Positions 44,078 through 56,960 of a stretch of DNA of 64,000 bases are shown here, one piece after another; position 1 is the stretch's first letter; the number at the start of each line of letters is the position of its first letter. The notes below the pieces were generated by a model, which saw only the letters and a program-made list of their open reading frames with translations, did no database searches and was not told where the DNA came from. The stretch comes from Arenicola marina (lineage: Eukaryota; Annelida; Polychaeta; Arenicolidae): the NCBI GenBank assembly GCA_964019135.1, contig OZ025256.1:2976001-3040000 (forward strand), read 5' to 3'. The position numbers and the translations under genes were made by a program.

Positions 44078-47000
44078 ACAAACTCCGATGGTTACTGGGT
44101 CATGTGCAATGATCCCCGGTAACTCTGATAGTTACTGGGTCATATGCCATGATCCTTGATAACTCTGATAGTTACTCGGGTCATGTGCAATGATCCCCGG
44201 TAACTCTGATAGTTACTCGGGTCATATGCAATGATCCCCGGTAACTCAGATAGTTACTGGGCCATGTGCAATGATCCCCGGTAACTCTGATAGTTACTGG
44301 GTCATGTGCAATGATCCCCGGTAACTCTGATAGTTACTCGGTCATGTGCAATGATCCCCGGTAACTCAGATAGTTACTGGGCAATGTGCAATGACCCCCA
44401 GTAACTCTGATAGTTACTGGGCCATGTGCAATGATCCCCAGTAACTCTGATAGTTACTGGGCCATGTGCAATGATCCCCGGTAACTCTGATAGTTACTGG
44501 GTCATATGCAATGATTCCCGGTAACTCTGATAGTTACTGGGCCATGTGCAATGATCCCCGGTAACTCTGATAGTTACTCGGGTCATATGCAATGATCCCC
44601 GGTAACTCTGATAGTTACTCGGGTCATGTGCAATGATCCCCGGTAACTCTGATAGTTACTCGGGTCATATGCAATGATCCCCGGTAACTCTGATAGTTAC
44701 TCGGTCATGTGCCATGATCCCCGGTAACTCTAATAGTTACTGGGCCATGTGCAATGATCCCCGGTAACTCAGATAGTTACTGGGCAATGTGCAATGATCC
44801 CCGGTAACTCAGATAGTTACTGGGCTATGTGCAATGATCTCCGGTAACTCTGATAGTTACTGGGTCATGTGCAATGATCCCCGGTAACTCAGATAGTTAC
44901 TGGGCAATGTGCAATGATCCCCGGTAACTCAGATAGTTACTGGGCAATGTGCAATGATCCCCGGTAACTCAGATAGTTACTGGGCTATGTGCAATGATCT
45001 CCGGTAACTCTGATAGTTACTGGGTCATGTGCAATGATCCCCGGTAACTCAGATAGTTACTGGGCCATGTGCAATGATCTCCGGTAACTCTGATAGTTAC
45101 TGGGTCATGTGCAATGATCCCCGGTAACTCAGATAGTTACTGGGCAATGTGCAATGATCCCCGGTAACTCTGATAGTTACTCGGGTCATGTGCAATGATC
45201 CCCGGTAACTCAGATAGTTACTAGGCAATGTGCAATGATCCCCGGTAACTCAGATAGTTACTGGGCCATGTGCAATGATCCCCGGTAACTCTGATAGTTA
45301 CTGGGTCATGTGCAATGATCCCCGGTAACTCAGATAGTTACTGGGCAATGTGCAATGATCCCCGGTAACTCTGATAGTTACTCGGGTCATGTGCAATGAT
45401 CCCCGGTAACTCAGATAGTTACTGGGTCATGTGCAATGATCCCCGGTAACTCAGATAGTTACTGGGTCATGTGCAATGATCCCCGGTAACTCTGATAGTT
45501 ACTCGGGTCATATGCAATGATCCCCAGTAACTCGGATAGTTACTGGGTCATGTGCAATGATCCCCGGTAACTCTAATAGTTACTGGGTCATGTGCAATGA
45601 GCTCCAGTAACTCTGATAGTTACTCGGTCATGTGCAATGATCCCCGGTAACTCTGATAGTTACTGGGCCATGTGCAATGATCCCCGGTAACTCTGATAGT
45701 TACTGGGCCATGTGCAATGATCCCCGGTAACTCTGATAGTTACTGGGCCATGTGCAATGACCGGTAACTCTGATAGTTACTCGGTCATGTGCAATGATCC
45801 CCGGTAACTCAGATAGTTACTGGGTCATGTGCCATGATCCCCGGTAACTCTGATAGTTACTGGGCAATGTGCAATGATCCCCGGTAACTCTGATAGTTAC
45901 TGGGTCATGTGCCATGATCCCCGGTAACTCAGATAGTTACTGGGTCATGTGCAATGACCGGTAACTCTGATAGTTACTGGGTCATGTGCAATGATCCCCG
46001 GTAACTCTGATAGTTACTGGGCAATGTGCAATGATCCCCGGTAACTCTGATAGTTACTGGGCCATGTGCAATGACCGGTAACTCTGATAGTTACTGGGTC
46101 ATGTGCAATGACCGGTAACTCTGATAGTTACTGGGTCATGTGCAATGATCCCCGGTAACTCTGATAGTTACTGGGCAATGTGCAATGATCCCCGGTAACT
46201 CTGATAGTTACTGGGCCATGTGCAATGATCCCCGGTAACTCTGATAGTTACTCGGTCATGTGCAATGATCCCCGGTAACTCAGATAGTTACTGGGCAATG
46301 TGCAATGATCCCCGGTAACTCTGATAGTTACTGGGCAATGTGCAATGATCCCCGGTAACTCTGATAGTTACTGGGTCATGTGCAATGATCCCCGGTAACT
46401 CTGATAGTTACTGGGCAATGTGCAATGATCCCCGGTAACTCTGATAGTTACTGGGTCATGTGCCATGATCCCCGGTAACTCAGATAGTTACTGGGCAATG
46501 TGCAATGACCGGTAACTCAGATAGTTACTGGGTCATGTGCAATGACCGGTAACTCTGATAGTTACTGGGTCATGTGCAATGATCCCCGGTAACTCTGATA
46601 GTTACTGGGCAATGTGCAATGATCCCCGGTAACTCTGATAGTTACTGGGCCATGTGCAATGATCCCCGGTAACTCTGATAGTTACTGGGTCATGTGCCAT
46701 GATCCCCGGTAACTCAGATAGTTACTGGGCAATGTGCAATGATCCCCGGTAACTCTGATAGTTACTGGGCCATGTGCAATGATCCACGGTAACTCTGATA
46801 GTTACTCGGTCATGTGCAATGACCGGTAACTCTGATAGTTACTCGGTCATGTGCAATGATCCCCGGTAACTCTGATAGTTACTGGGTCATGTGCAATGAT
46901 CCCCGGTAACTCTGATAGTTACTGGGCCATGTGCAATGATCCCCGGTAACTCAGATAGTTACTGGGCAATGTGCAATGATCCCCGATAACTCTGATAGTT

Positions 47001-47318
47001 ACTGGGCCATGTGCAATGATCCCCGGTAACTCTGATAGTTACTGGGTCATGTGCAATGATCCCCGGTAACTCTGATAGTTACTGGGCAATGTGCAATGAT
47101 CCCCGGTAACTCTGATAGTTACTGGGCCATGTGCAATGATCCCCGGTAACTCTGATAGTTACTCGGTCATGTGCAATGATCCCCGGTAACTCAGATAGTT
47201 ACTGGGCAATGTGCAATGATCCCCGGTAACTCAGATAGTTACTGGGCAATGTGCAATGATCCCCGGTAACTCTGATAGTTACTGGGTCATGTGCAATGAT
47301 CCCCGGTAACTGCTGAAC
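44078..47318. repeat. 40-bp minisatellite, about 80 units (3.2 kb), with a dyad in each unit
   Basis: The unit is GATAGTTACTGGGTCATGTG then CAATGATCCCCGGTAACTCT. GTAACT and AGTTAC face each other across a 5-base CTGAT spacer, and the pairing extends through CC(A/C)GG and CTGGG. Some units are shortened by 6 (GACCGGTAAC) or carry one extra base (CTCGGG). No ORF crosses it. Confidence 0.97.
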
Positions 47319-49864
47319 CATAACCTTGTAGATACACGTGTCAGATGATGTTGCAACGATAAATGTTCTTCAAGGAGGGATGTTTTATTTCACTTTAATT
47401 TCATTTTTTTATGACAATATGTTACAATCTGTTCTGATATTTATTCATTGCTTGGTGGCTATGAGTGCTATGTAAGTGGTTTGGTTAACCCGATGTTACG
47501 TCATCCTCATGTAATTACAAGACCGTCGTGTGGAGTCAGTGTGCTCACCGCCTGTTGCTGATGTTCTTGATCACTCGCTATTCTGACTGTTAAAGATGTA
47601 TTACTATTAACAACCTTGGGCGGCGAGGGATGTGGCAATACCAAGTTGTTTCAGTCGGCGGTTTTAGCAACTTTTACAGACTTATGAAATAATGACTTAA
47701 AATATTTTTTTTTGTAGTTTATCGTCCCTCAAATAATTTACTCGGTCATGGGCCAGGTACATGTGAACTTACTATGACATTGCTCGACGAGGGACCCGAT
47801 CCACAAGGGTAACTGAAGGTCATCGGGTAGGAACCAGTCTCTGCGTTCCTTATACATCGAACTCTCCCGCTAGGTGGCGTGGCGGTGTCTCCCGCCGCCG
47901 CCATCTTGTTTTAATGTGACGTATATCCGGACCACGTGTTTTTTATTTACATTCTTGACCTCTAGTATAATCCAATATAAACCGATAATATAATTTAATA
48001 ATTTAAATCAATACACGTGTCTTCGAATTTCGGAAAACCTTCACATATAGGTTCTTGTATGGGATCATAATCCCATATGGTTTCTGTGTTACTGTACAGT
48101 GCTTGATATTTTCACATCATTATTTGGACTTCTTGCACAAAGTCCGTTATCAAATGTCAGTTAATGATAATGACTATAACTATCTCTCTCTATCCGGTGC
48201 TTGGAAGTGTCTGTATGGTTGTCGACTGTAACTAAAGCTTTAAGAGATAACTTAACATGTGAGTTGTAACGAAGAGTGACTTGTTACTGGTGGTATAAAG
48301 TGAATACCAGCCTCTGCTTATTTGAGCTCTTCGCTTAAAGTAGCCCAATGTTCAGCTTGTATAATCGTATCGTGCTTGACATTTAGTTTCGCGCTCCGTG
48401 AGTTGTGCTTAAACTGAAAGGCTGAGACAGTCACAATTAGTTTCGTATCAATCTATTCTATGCCGAGGCAACTAGAGTTGTAAGTATATATATATTTGTA
48501 TATTTATTACGTATGGAGCTTGGATCTCTGGCCCGGGTATGGCGGCGGTATGTGCATGTTGCGGCACTAGTTGTAGATGGAAGTCTACACACAGTATCCG
48601 TTCTATGAGTTATAGAAGAAGGACTACTATAGAACGGGTCCATGTGTGCCGAGATATACAGTACCCTCGGAGGTCTGACTTGGAACGGTTTCTGCAGTCC
48701 TTGTGAAGATGTTTTGATCCCCTGTATTGGTTCTCTTTATGTTAAGACCGACTGTTCCATGATATAACAAATTATAGACTTTATAATTCTGGCCGTTAAC
48801 GTACTGATACGTAACAAGTCTGTTCCGGGAGTTATCATGGAAACCCTACTGACAGCGACATCTTCTAACCATAGAATTAATGCCCTTGTTTAAAGTTTCG
48901 TCGTTTAGAATTGTTCATTTACGGTTCACTTAATGCACAGAAAAGTCTGTCAGATCCATCTTCGTTATGGCAGGAAACCACTGTAAATGGCGAGATGGTT
49001 ATTATTTTGCTATTTTGATGCCTTGGTACAAAATGAATCCGTTTATTTTCTTCGGCACCGGTGGCGACAAAATAAGACGTTATACCGTATTGGTACCTCG
49101 TAAAATAGCGTGAGATAGTTAATGGTTAAACTTTAGTTTTAGGTTCAGCAAACGTGGTGACATTGGTCTTGTAATTGAATTGTTAAACATCCACAAGAAT
49201 TGTACGCGTATTTAATTCAAACTGTACTGTAGCCACTAACTGTCTCTTTGGTACAATTATAAATTATAGAAAATGAGCTATTGAATCAACTGCTCTTCAC
49301 TGCCTTGCGATTAAATCAAATACAAATATATCTATTAAATATTTTAAGTTTAGGCTTCATTTAAATTACAATTTTGTATAATTTGATGAGTCTACGTATT
49401 TTTTCTCTTTGCATTTAATACAAGGTCGGGGCCTGACCGAGGTTGAAGTCAACATCTTTGACATGATAATGGTGAGGCATCTTGTCTAGACCAGGGTAGT
49501 CCACTGCTAGTGTTTATGAATGAGGGCCTCTCCAAGACCATGCCGTACCTATGTTCTGCACAGCTGTTGATGTCCACAGCTCTGGTGTAACGTAATGTCT
49601 CCCATGGGAACAGTAATGCTAACTTACCACCGTGTCTCATACCAGTGGCAAAGAAAAACCCAAAACTAATTTCGCTGCTCGCTCAATGCTGTAACACTGC
49701 TATATATATATATCTGTTTCGATATTACTAATTTGTATTATAGTGACAGGCTGCTGCTTTGCCCTCCGTGTTTTAGTCTTTGTCATCGGATGTACATATG
49801 ATCGTGTCACGTGACTAGTGCGTGTTGTCTGTATCGCCGCCATCTCATTGGTTGATCCCGCCTG
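47319..49864. other. Intergenic stretch with possible promoter words
   Basis: At about 47890-47905 a GCCGCCGCCATCTTGTTTT word matches a YY1-type site, sometimes found at transcription starts. No coding exon with splice support was found on either strand. Confidence 0.35.
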
Positions 49865-49939
49865 TGACGTCATCTCATCCCATACCACCCATGTACAGTG
49901 TCCCGAATCCATTGTCACCATGACGTCACTGTGACGTCA
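49865..49939. promoter_or_regulatory. Cluster of three perfect CRE octamers
   Basis: TGACGTCA occurs at 49865-49872, 49921-49928 and 49932-49939. A GCCGCCATCTCATTGGTTGA segment with an ATTGG (inverted CCAAT) word lies just upstream (about 49831-49850). This looks like a CREB/ATF-responsive promoter or enhancer, but no attached gene is recognised. Confidence 0.45.
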
Positions 49940-50396
49940 CTGTGTAACACTTACGAATGAATATAAATCAAATGTCAGTTACGTGTAGAGCCAAAGGTGT
50001 TGGTGGGAATTGTGCAAACAGTTACTTTGTAATAAATCAATCCCCTGCTGCAAATATACGAGAGTTGTTTTGCTTGACTTCAAATAATTTGATTGTTTTT
50101 GCGAAATGCAATACGATTTTCATTTCGCTGCCGGTGTGGTATGCGGGATTGCCCCCCCATGCGGATATGTCGCCGCGGTATCTATCATAATGGCACCGTA
50201 CGAACAAATGAAGCGGAGAGGGTCTCAATATCATGTTTTTAATATGAGGGGGACAGCTGCGCAAAGGGGGGGGGGGGAGCACGTCCGCATGTTACACCGG
50301 ATACATATGCCGTAAAAAACCCAACAGTAGCGCCATCTGGTGAAGGAATCCTCATACGTAGCTGGTACTAAAGATTTGGTGCTCGGCCAGTAGATT

Positions 50397-50530
50397 GGTT
50401 GGTTGGTTATTCAGGACGCTTTAGCCACTTTTGGTCATATCGCGTCAATGGGAGAAGGGAAGAAGAGTGAAGTCAGGTCTCCCGAGGGGTAATCCCCTAC
50501 TCTTTACGAAGAAAGACATGGGATCTTTAA
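50397..50530 (-). mobile_element. SINE-A fragment
   Basis: Minus-strand 3' part only (CAGGACGCTTTAGCC, CCTACTCTTTACGAAGAAAG), broken off at GGGATCTT followed by an A run. No tRNA head. Confidence 0.75.
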
Positions 50531-50809
50531 AAAAAAAACATCATTTACGAATAGTAGCACAATCTGAATAGGGTAAAATATTGAATAAACAAATATGATA
50601 AACATTGGGCTTCGATATTTACGGGCATCACCACTTCAAAGATTCACCGTCCAGATTTTAATGTCTTGGTGCGAGACTGCATGCTTGCTTTCGGTAATGA
50701 GAACAGTTGTTCCATCGCCAGTATCCATCCCACTTCCCGTGTTTTCTGTCAGTGTGCGGCCCACTCTGCCAGCAGGAGCTCGTTCCTCACATCAAAGCCC
50801 AAGAGGGCC

Positions 50810-50997
50810 GGGGGGCCTCCCTGGTGTAGTGGTTAGCGCACTAGACCGCAGATCAATAGGTCCTGGGTTCGAATCCGGGCTCGGGCACCTAATCTGGGGC
50901 ATGTTTCATTCCTTCATCCTTCATCGTCTCGGGAGGTTCCTTGGCCCAATTTAGCCTGTATGTGCACAAAAGTGGCCTAAAACACCAACATTCCATT
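50810..50997 (+). mobile_element. SINE-B, full length with tRNA head and 11-bp target duplication
   Basis: Head with A box TGGTGTAGTGGTTAGCGCA and B box GGTTCGAATCC; body GGGGCATGTTTCATTCC and TGTGCACAAAAGTGGCCTAA; ends with an ATTCC tail. Flanks CCAAGAGGGCC are identical at 50799-50809 and 50998-51008. The tRNA-like acceptor arms do not pair well, so it is not a tRNA gene. Confidence 0.92.
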
Positions 50998-51008
50998 CCA
51001 AGAGGGCC

Positions 51009-52319
51009 TCTTTCGACATGGTCTGGTTCCAGTCTAAGTATGAGCGGCGGTACCAGCTTACTTTCGACACGGCGATTTTTAATCCGACAACGCGACATTG
51101 GGGCTGTCTTTAAATCGACATATGCGACACGGACCTCTTCTTAAAATCGACATGCCACATGGCTACCCCCCTCAGGGGCCTTACATCACTGTAGCGCAAG
51201 CTAAACGCCAGCTTTGCGTCGCCCCGTATCGCGCCCCCCACGCTTGAGCCCTTTGTTTGTTAATCGTGAGTATGAAATTGACAATCATAGCTGATGGTAC
51301 ATAGCTGATGGTAGGTACAAGTAAAAAGTATTTATGTCTGAAACTGACAACAAAGTAACTTTGTTTGTCGGACTTGTTTGTCGGACATAACGCACGTGGA
51401 AATTTTTCGCCACATGATTGGATAAAAGCAACAGCCAATGAATGATTGACAGCCTGGATCGGTCTATTGATGGCCATACGATACACACCCTTGATTTCGT
51501 CCTTATATGATATATAATCATTTCATTATCCTTCATTTGCCGTGATGACCGCGAATGTCACTTTTGACGCCATTGTAACGTGTTCCCATGGTACACCATC
51601 CTACATTTATAAGTAAAACTAATTGTACAAATAAAGTAAGACTGATACCTATATGGAGTACGATATGAGGATAAACAGCACTGGATTTCATCACCACGCA
51701 TTGCAATTAAAATGTTGACCGTGTCAGTGACTGATTCTTTTATTAGTTCACTCGATAATGATTATTTTAAGTTTTACTCGATAATGATTAGTTTCACAGT
51801 TTCACTCGATAAATATTATTTTGACAGTTTCACCCGATAATGATATTTTTGACAGTTTCACTCGATAACGATTATTTTGACAGTTTCACGTTTTATAATG
51901 ACTCGTGCCTGAATGCTTACACGAGTAACCAGCTATCACGATTCTAACCTTGTCACTTACCGGCGGACCGACGGTTCCATTGTAAGTAAGGCAAGGTAAC
52001 CCCCCCCCCTCCCCCCCATCATCTCATCCCGCCCACATCACTGTCGGGACGCTCCAGGCATCTGGGTCGCACGGGCTGACTCCGCATGCCGCTACTTACG
52101 CAAATATTCCATTACAATATCTAATTATATAATTACATATATTATGTGTTTTTGTAAATAAATTGTTTGCTTGGGACTTGTCGTGTGACGGTTATGATGA
52201 TCTCTGTGCCGTCTGGCACTGTGGCCTGGCCCGTGTAGCGTGAGGTGGAGGGCAACTAGGACATGCCAACTGTGGATAAATTGTACACCAGAGCACCACG
52301 TCTGATAATGCGAGGAATG
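51009..52319. other. Intergenic stretch
   Basis: At 51740-51900 a degenerate repeat around CAGTTTCACTCGATAATGAT (about 35-40 bp, 4-5 copies) is seen. No gene recognised. Confidence 0.5.
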
Positions 52320-52560
52320 TCTACACCCACTTACCCCTCCTGCACCACCACCGCCACCACACACCCCCTCCCCCTCCTGCACCGCCACCGCCACCCCCTC
52401 CCCCTCCTGCTCCACCACCACCACCAACACACACCCCCTCCCCCTCCTGCACCACCACCACCACCACCACCACACACCCCCTCCCCCTCCTGCACCACCA
52501 CTACCACCCCGCCTCCCCTCCTGCTCGTCAGTCACCACCAACCCCCCTCCCCTCCACTAA
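52320..52560. repeat. CCACCA / CCCCTCC low-complexity tract
   Basis: Pyrimidine-rich tract of CACCAC and CCCCTCC words. ORFs through it on both strands are low-complexity by-products. Confidence 0.85.
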
Positions 52561-52782
52561 CAACACTATGGCGTTGTCGTTAACGATAGACAATAATAAG
52601 ATCCCTGGGCGCCCCCCACCTCACCCCCCACCCCCCCCCCCCCTCTCCCTCGGGCCGCTGTCACTCCTTGCCAGATTGACATACTTCCTGGATCCCGCCC
52701 TGCTATACACACCCTGTCAACTAGTATTCTGTTCTCACATTATCTCCCGGTACGTCCTGCGGTATAGTGCGCGAGGTTCGTG

Positions 52783-53491
52783 CGCTTCGTTAAGTGTGGG
52801 GCGCCAAGTGTTACCTCTTCGTTAAGTATGGGGCGCCAAGTGTTACCCCTTCGTTAAGTATGGGGCGCCAAGTGTTACCCCTTCGTTAAGTATGGGGCGC
52901 CAATTGTTACCCCTTCGTTAAGTATGGGGCGCCAAGTGTTACCCTTTCGTTAAGTATGGGGCGCCAAGTGTAAGGCCTTCGTTAAGTATGGGCGCCAAGC
53001 GTTACCCCTTCGTTAAGTATGGGGCGCCAAGTGTTACCCCTTCGTTAAGTATGGTGCGCCTAGTAACCACACACCTCGTTAAGTATGGGGCGCCAAGTGT
53101 TACTCCTTCGTTAAGTATGGGGCGCCAAGTGTTACCCCTTCGTTAAGTATGGGGCGCCAAGTGTTACCCCTTCGTTAAGTATGGGGCGCCAAGTGTTACC
53201 CCTTCGGTAAGTATGGGTCGCCAAGTGCTACCCCTTCGTTAATTATGGGGCGCCAAGTGTTACCCCTTCGTTAAGTATGGGGCGCCAAGTGTTACCCCTT
53301 CGGTAAGTATGGGTCGCCAAGTGCTACCCCTTCGTTAATTATGGGGCGCCAAGTGTTACCCCTTCGTTAAGTATGGGGCGCCAAGTGTTCCCCTTTCGTT
53401 CCATATGGGGCGCCAAGTGTTACCCCTTCGTTAAGTATGGGGCGCCAAGTGTTACCCCTTCGTTAAGTATGGGGCGCCAAGTGTTACCCCT
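52783..53491. repeat. 32-bp minisatellite, about 22 units
   Basis: The unit is TTCGTTAAGTATGGGGCGCC then AAGTGTTACCCC. Every intact unit has the palindrome GGCGCC. Variants read GGTAAGTATGGGTCGCC or GTTAATTATGG. Confidence 0.96.
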
Positions 53492-53504
53492 TTCATTTCG
53501 TCAA

Positions 53505-53850
53505 CAATAGAGGCTTCTGACTGTACAAAAGTGCATTTTGTCTACAAAAGCGTAATTTACAAAAGCCAGTTTTGTCTTGAAATAAGCAAGTTCTGTCTTT
53601 ACAAAAGCAAGTTCTGTTTTTACAAAAGCAAGTTCTATCTTTACAAAAGTTCATTTTGTCTACGAAAAAGACTCTTGTAGAGACAAACGTTCATTTTGTA
53701 GACAGAATCAACTTTTGTAAAGAAAAAATGTACATTTCGTCGACATCATCAACTTTTGTCTCTACAAAAGTGCATTTTTTGTAGACAAAATCAACTGTTG
53801 CAGAGACAAAATGTAAGTTTCGTCGACAGAATCAACATTTGTAGTGTCTC
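53505..53850. repeat. Degenerate repeats of ACAAAAG(T/C)..TTTTGTCT in both orientations
   Basis: The words TTTACAAAAGCAAGTTCTGT and GTCTACAAAAGTGCATTTTG recur, first in one orientation and then, from about 53690, inverted (TTTTGTAGACAGAATCAAC). The stretch contains many short palindromes. It starts directly at the end of the 32-bp array. Confidence 0.75.
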
Positions 53851-53899
53851 TAAATACCGTTTCAAAGCAATGTACGGCATATACCGCCCTATCAAGGCC

Positions 53900-54078
53900 G
53901 GCCAGCGAACCCCTCTTGCTCAGTCGTTAAGGTGACTGCAGTGCAGATCAACAGGTCCTGGGTTCGCGCCCTGGATCCCGCACATGGAGCAAGTTTCACC
54001 CAACCCCATTTCATTGTCCAGGGAGCCCAACCTGGCTTTCATGTGCACAAAAGTGACCTAGGACACAAACATTATATT
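53900..54078 (+). mobile_element. SINE-B variant, full length, 10-bp target duplication
   Basis: Head CTTGCTCAGTCGTTAAGG and B box GGTTCGCGCC; body ATGTGCACAAAAGTGACCTA. Flanks TATCAAGGCC are identical at 53890-53899 and 54079-54088. It diverges from the copy at 50810 and may be a subfamily. Confidence 0.85.
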
Positions 54079-54100
54079 TATCAAGGCCTAGAGGTGGTCA

Positions 54101-54891
54101 TTTACATATAGGTGATCGTAAACAAATGACGGATTACAAGATATTCGATGCTTGACAAAAATTTAACCAAAACGGGTAAAAACACGTGCGTCTAGCTGCC
54201 TTGCTCGATAGCACTCTCTTGCCATTTACTCACTCGACTAGGGCTGAGCTTGCGTAGCGCCACCTAGCGAATGCATGGCAGCTTGGCTCGATAGCAGACC
54301 GAAGAAGTGAAAGCCCGACGTCGCTGATTGGCTGAAGCGCGGTACTACCTACCGTAAACCTCATTGTAGGGATGAATGAGCGATGCATTCAGAAAAAAAG
54401 GAATGCACGCTACACCCAGACTCCCCCGCACGGTGGCGCTACGCAAGCTAGCTTTTACCGCTGCTGTCGGCCGGGGGCAAAATTCAAGATTCTTGAAAAA
54501 CGGTGAAATCAGCTATAATTTCTCGCAACGTTATAATTTTCAAGAAATAAAACATAAAAATAACGAGTTTTGTGTATTTAATATAGCAAAAAACATCTTG
54601 TACCCTTTCGAAAAAGTTATACTTGTGACAGAACTCTTTCTTTTCATCACCTGCTTTCATGTATTATTAGGCTTAGGCTGGGTCCCAGCACTAATTTGTA
54701 GAAATGAGCGACGCATTTTTCTTATCGATTTGCGCAGCGCCGCCCTGGCGAGCGAGTGTGAAAATGCATTGAGGACGTAGGCGACAACAGAGATATAATG
54801 GAGCCCTAGCGGAGTGAGTCGAAGGCAGAGAGTGCGCTACACCGCTTCGCATAAATTACTTTTCAAGTTGTACAAATCACCTATATGTAAA
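54101..54891. mobile_element. DNA-transposon-like element with nested inverted repeats
   Basis: The ends are TTTACATATAGGTGA (54101-54115) and its reverse complement (54877-54891). A second inverted block lies inside each end (CACTCTCTTGCC...ACTAGGGCT at 54211-54246 against 54800-54835). A further perfect 17-base pair, GCTTGCGTAGCGCCACC, lies at about 54249-54265 and, inverted, about 54434-54450. A 134-codon ORF at 54376-54780 has a hydrophobic stretch but no transposase motif. Probably non-autonomous. Confidence 0.7.
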
Positions 54892-56659
54892 AAAAAAATA
54901 TTGTAAAGCAATTGAATATATCGTATCTTTTATTTCAAGAAAATTGAAAATATGCGTACAAAAATATTCATGAAGTCGTAGCAAAGGCGACGCAACGGGT
55001 AACGATAATACCATGTATGAAAGCCTTATATGGTTGGTTCGCTGGTTCATCAATTCAATTACCTTCAGCCCACAGGCGAAACAGAGTTAGCCCAACACAC
55101 ATTACTTCTATATCAATCAAATATAGGTTCTGTCACATTTACCACGACTACAAATATGCACCATAATTATTCACTCGAGTGTTCATTATAATTCATACAG
55201 TAATTAGAATACCTTTCTTGGCTATCTATTTTACGCTAAGAGGAACATCACTAAAATAAAGGAACTATAGTTTAGCACTCTTGTTATACCGTTCTAGCCG
55301 CTAACGAAACAAGTATTCCTGAAGCTGGAGTCAGCGGATTCTGGCAACGTAAGTGGATTTATGTTTTGGCAAGACCCCGCAGTAATCACTACTATAGTCA
55401 CACTTGATAAACTAAGCTACAAACCCAGACATATATATTACCTAGGTATACAAATAGGTGCCTGTAAATATATGTCATGTCTGGGATAAGCCTTTCACGA
55501 ACCACTTAGCCAAAACCAGCGTCAGTGAAAGAACGCGAACCGAGAAAATCGCGAGATTCTTATCTTAGCCAAGCGTAATAATAAATATTAATAACAGTTA
55601 ATTAGACGGCGAATTGTACCTTACTTAGTAGAAACAGGGTCGTATAACATTCCGGCTGCGTAAGACGGTGGCTTTCTTATCATATATAGGCCTATACATC
55701 TTCACTGTAGGTTGCAACAAAGAATACACTATCCATATCAGGGGCGGATCCAGGAATTTGACAATGGGGGTTGGGGCGGGGGGGGGGGGCATCCCCCCAC
55801 CCCACCTAGATCTGCCGCTGCATACGTTTGTGACATAGAGTACAATATGTCACAAATATTGTATACTGCAGTCTACTACATATACATACCAGTTGCCACC
55901 TTTTACCGTATCACCCCAAACCACCAGGCCCACACCGTGCTGCGCTATAATCTTACTTCTTGCCAATTACAAGACGCCGCAGTGTATTATACACACAGTT
56001 GTCATAGAGATGGCCGTTTGATGCCGCATTACTGCGCGAATAGACACAACAATCTGGCGTCAGGAGAGCCGTTAATATTGTCTCTTGTGGAGATGGACGT
56101 TTGTCAGACGGTACTCTTACATAAATACAACCAATCAGGGTGTTAGCCAGTGACCCGCTTGCCCACCGGATGGGCGGGCAGTTTTAATTTGTGGTACTGT
56201 TTACCGGCCTTTGGGTCAGGAGGTTTAGAAGAAAATCATAGCGCTCATAATTTCATATGATCAAAAAAATCTGGCTAATACCCTGACAACCACCACCCTT
56301 CAATACGAGATATCCTTTGTCAGGCACTGCCGCCATACATAGGCCACGTCTATAAGCTAGCCAGCCACACTGTCCGTCATACGTGAGAGATCTTACATTT
56401 GACAGTGTGGGGTACCCTCCATAAGTGGTTGCTTTACATAAACAGTGCCCGTCTTACAAAAGGCGATTGCTCGATAAACCTGGCCACCTTATAGAGAAGG
56501 CCGTTGTGTAATAGTGGTCGCCATAATAAAGGATGTCACGTGATACACTATATGGAGTGTTGAGTGCGCTGGCGGTAGCGTACAATGTCAAAATTACTGC
56601 TATACAGTACATGATAGGTGGGGGGGGTAATATTGCCACATAGAATGGTGAGGTGGGTA
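54892..56659. other. Intergenic stretch
   Basis: At 55739-55800 a CAGGGGCGGATCCAGG terminus followed by G- and C-runs resembles the short TIR element at 18704. No gene recognised. Confidence 0.45.
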
Positions 56660-56960
56660 CTGCAGTTGTCATGTAAAGGTAGCACAGATACTGCAGTTTT
56701 TTTTTCAAATAACGGTAGCACAGACACTACAGTTGTAACAGTACCAAAGACACTAAAGTTGTAACGAAAGCACAGATAATGCACATGTCAAGTAACGATA
56801 GCACAGATACTGCAGTTGTAACTATAGCACAGATACTGCAGTTGTAACTATAGCACAGATACTGCAGTTGTAACTATAGCACAGATAATGCACATGGCAC
56901 GCAGCGTAGCACGGATAATTCAGATGTCACGTAGCGGTAGCACAGATACTGCCAATGTCA
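56660..56960. repeat. Minisatellite of about 24-30 bp
   Basis: TAGCACAGATACTGCAGTTG followed by TAACTA recurs about ten times, three of them nearly exact at 56797-56890, the rest diverged. Confidence 0.88.

Noticed and set aside
44078..47318. CRISPR-like array
   Set aside because: Units are directly abutting tandem copies without unique spacers, in a eukaryotic genome.
50810..50885. tRNA gene
   Set aside because: A and B boxes are present but the acceptor arms do not pair, and the head continues into a SINE body with a tail and target duplication. The same applies to the heads at 18064, 35345 and 37521.
52125..52583. Gly/Trp- or Pro/Thr-rich ORFs on both strands
   Set aside because: They are produced by the CCACCA/CCCCTCC low-complexity tract.
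54376..54780. 134-codon ORF inside the TIR element
   Set aside because: It has no transposase or other motif, lies between nested inverted repeats, and is only an open frame.
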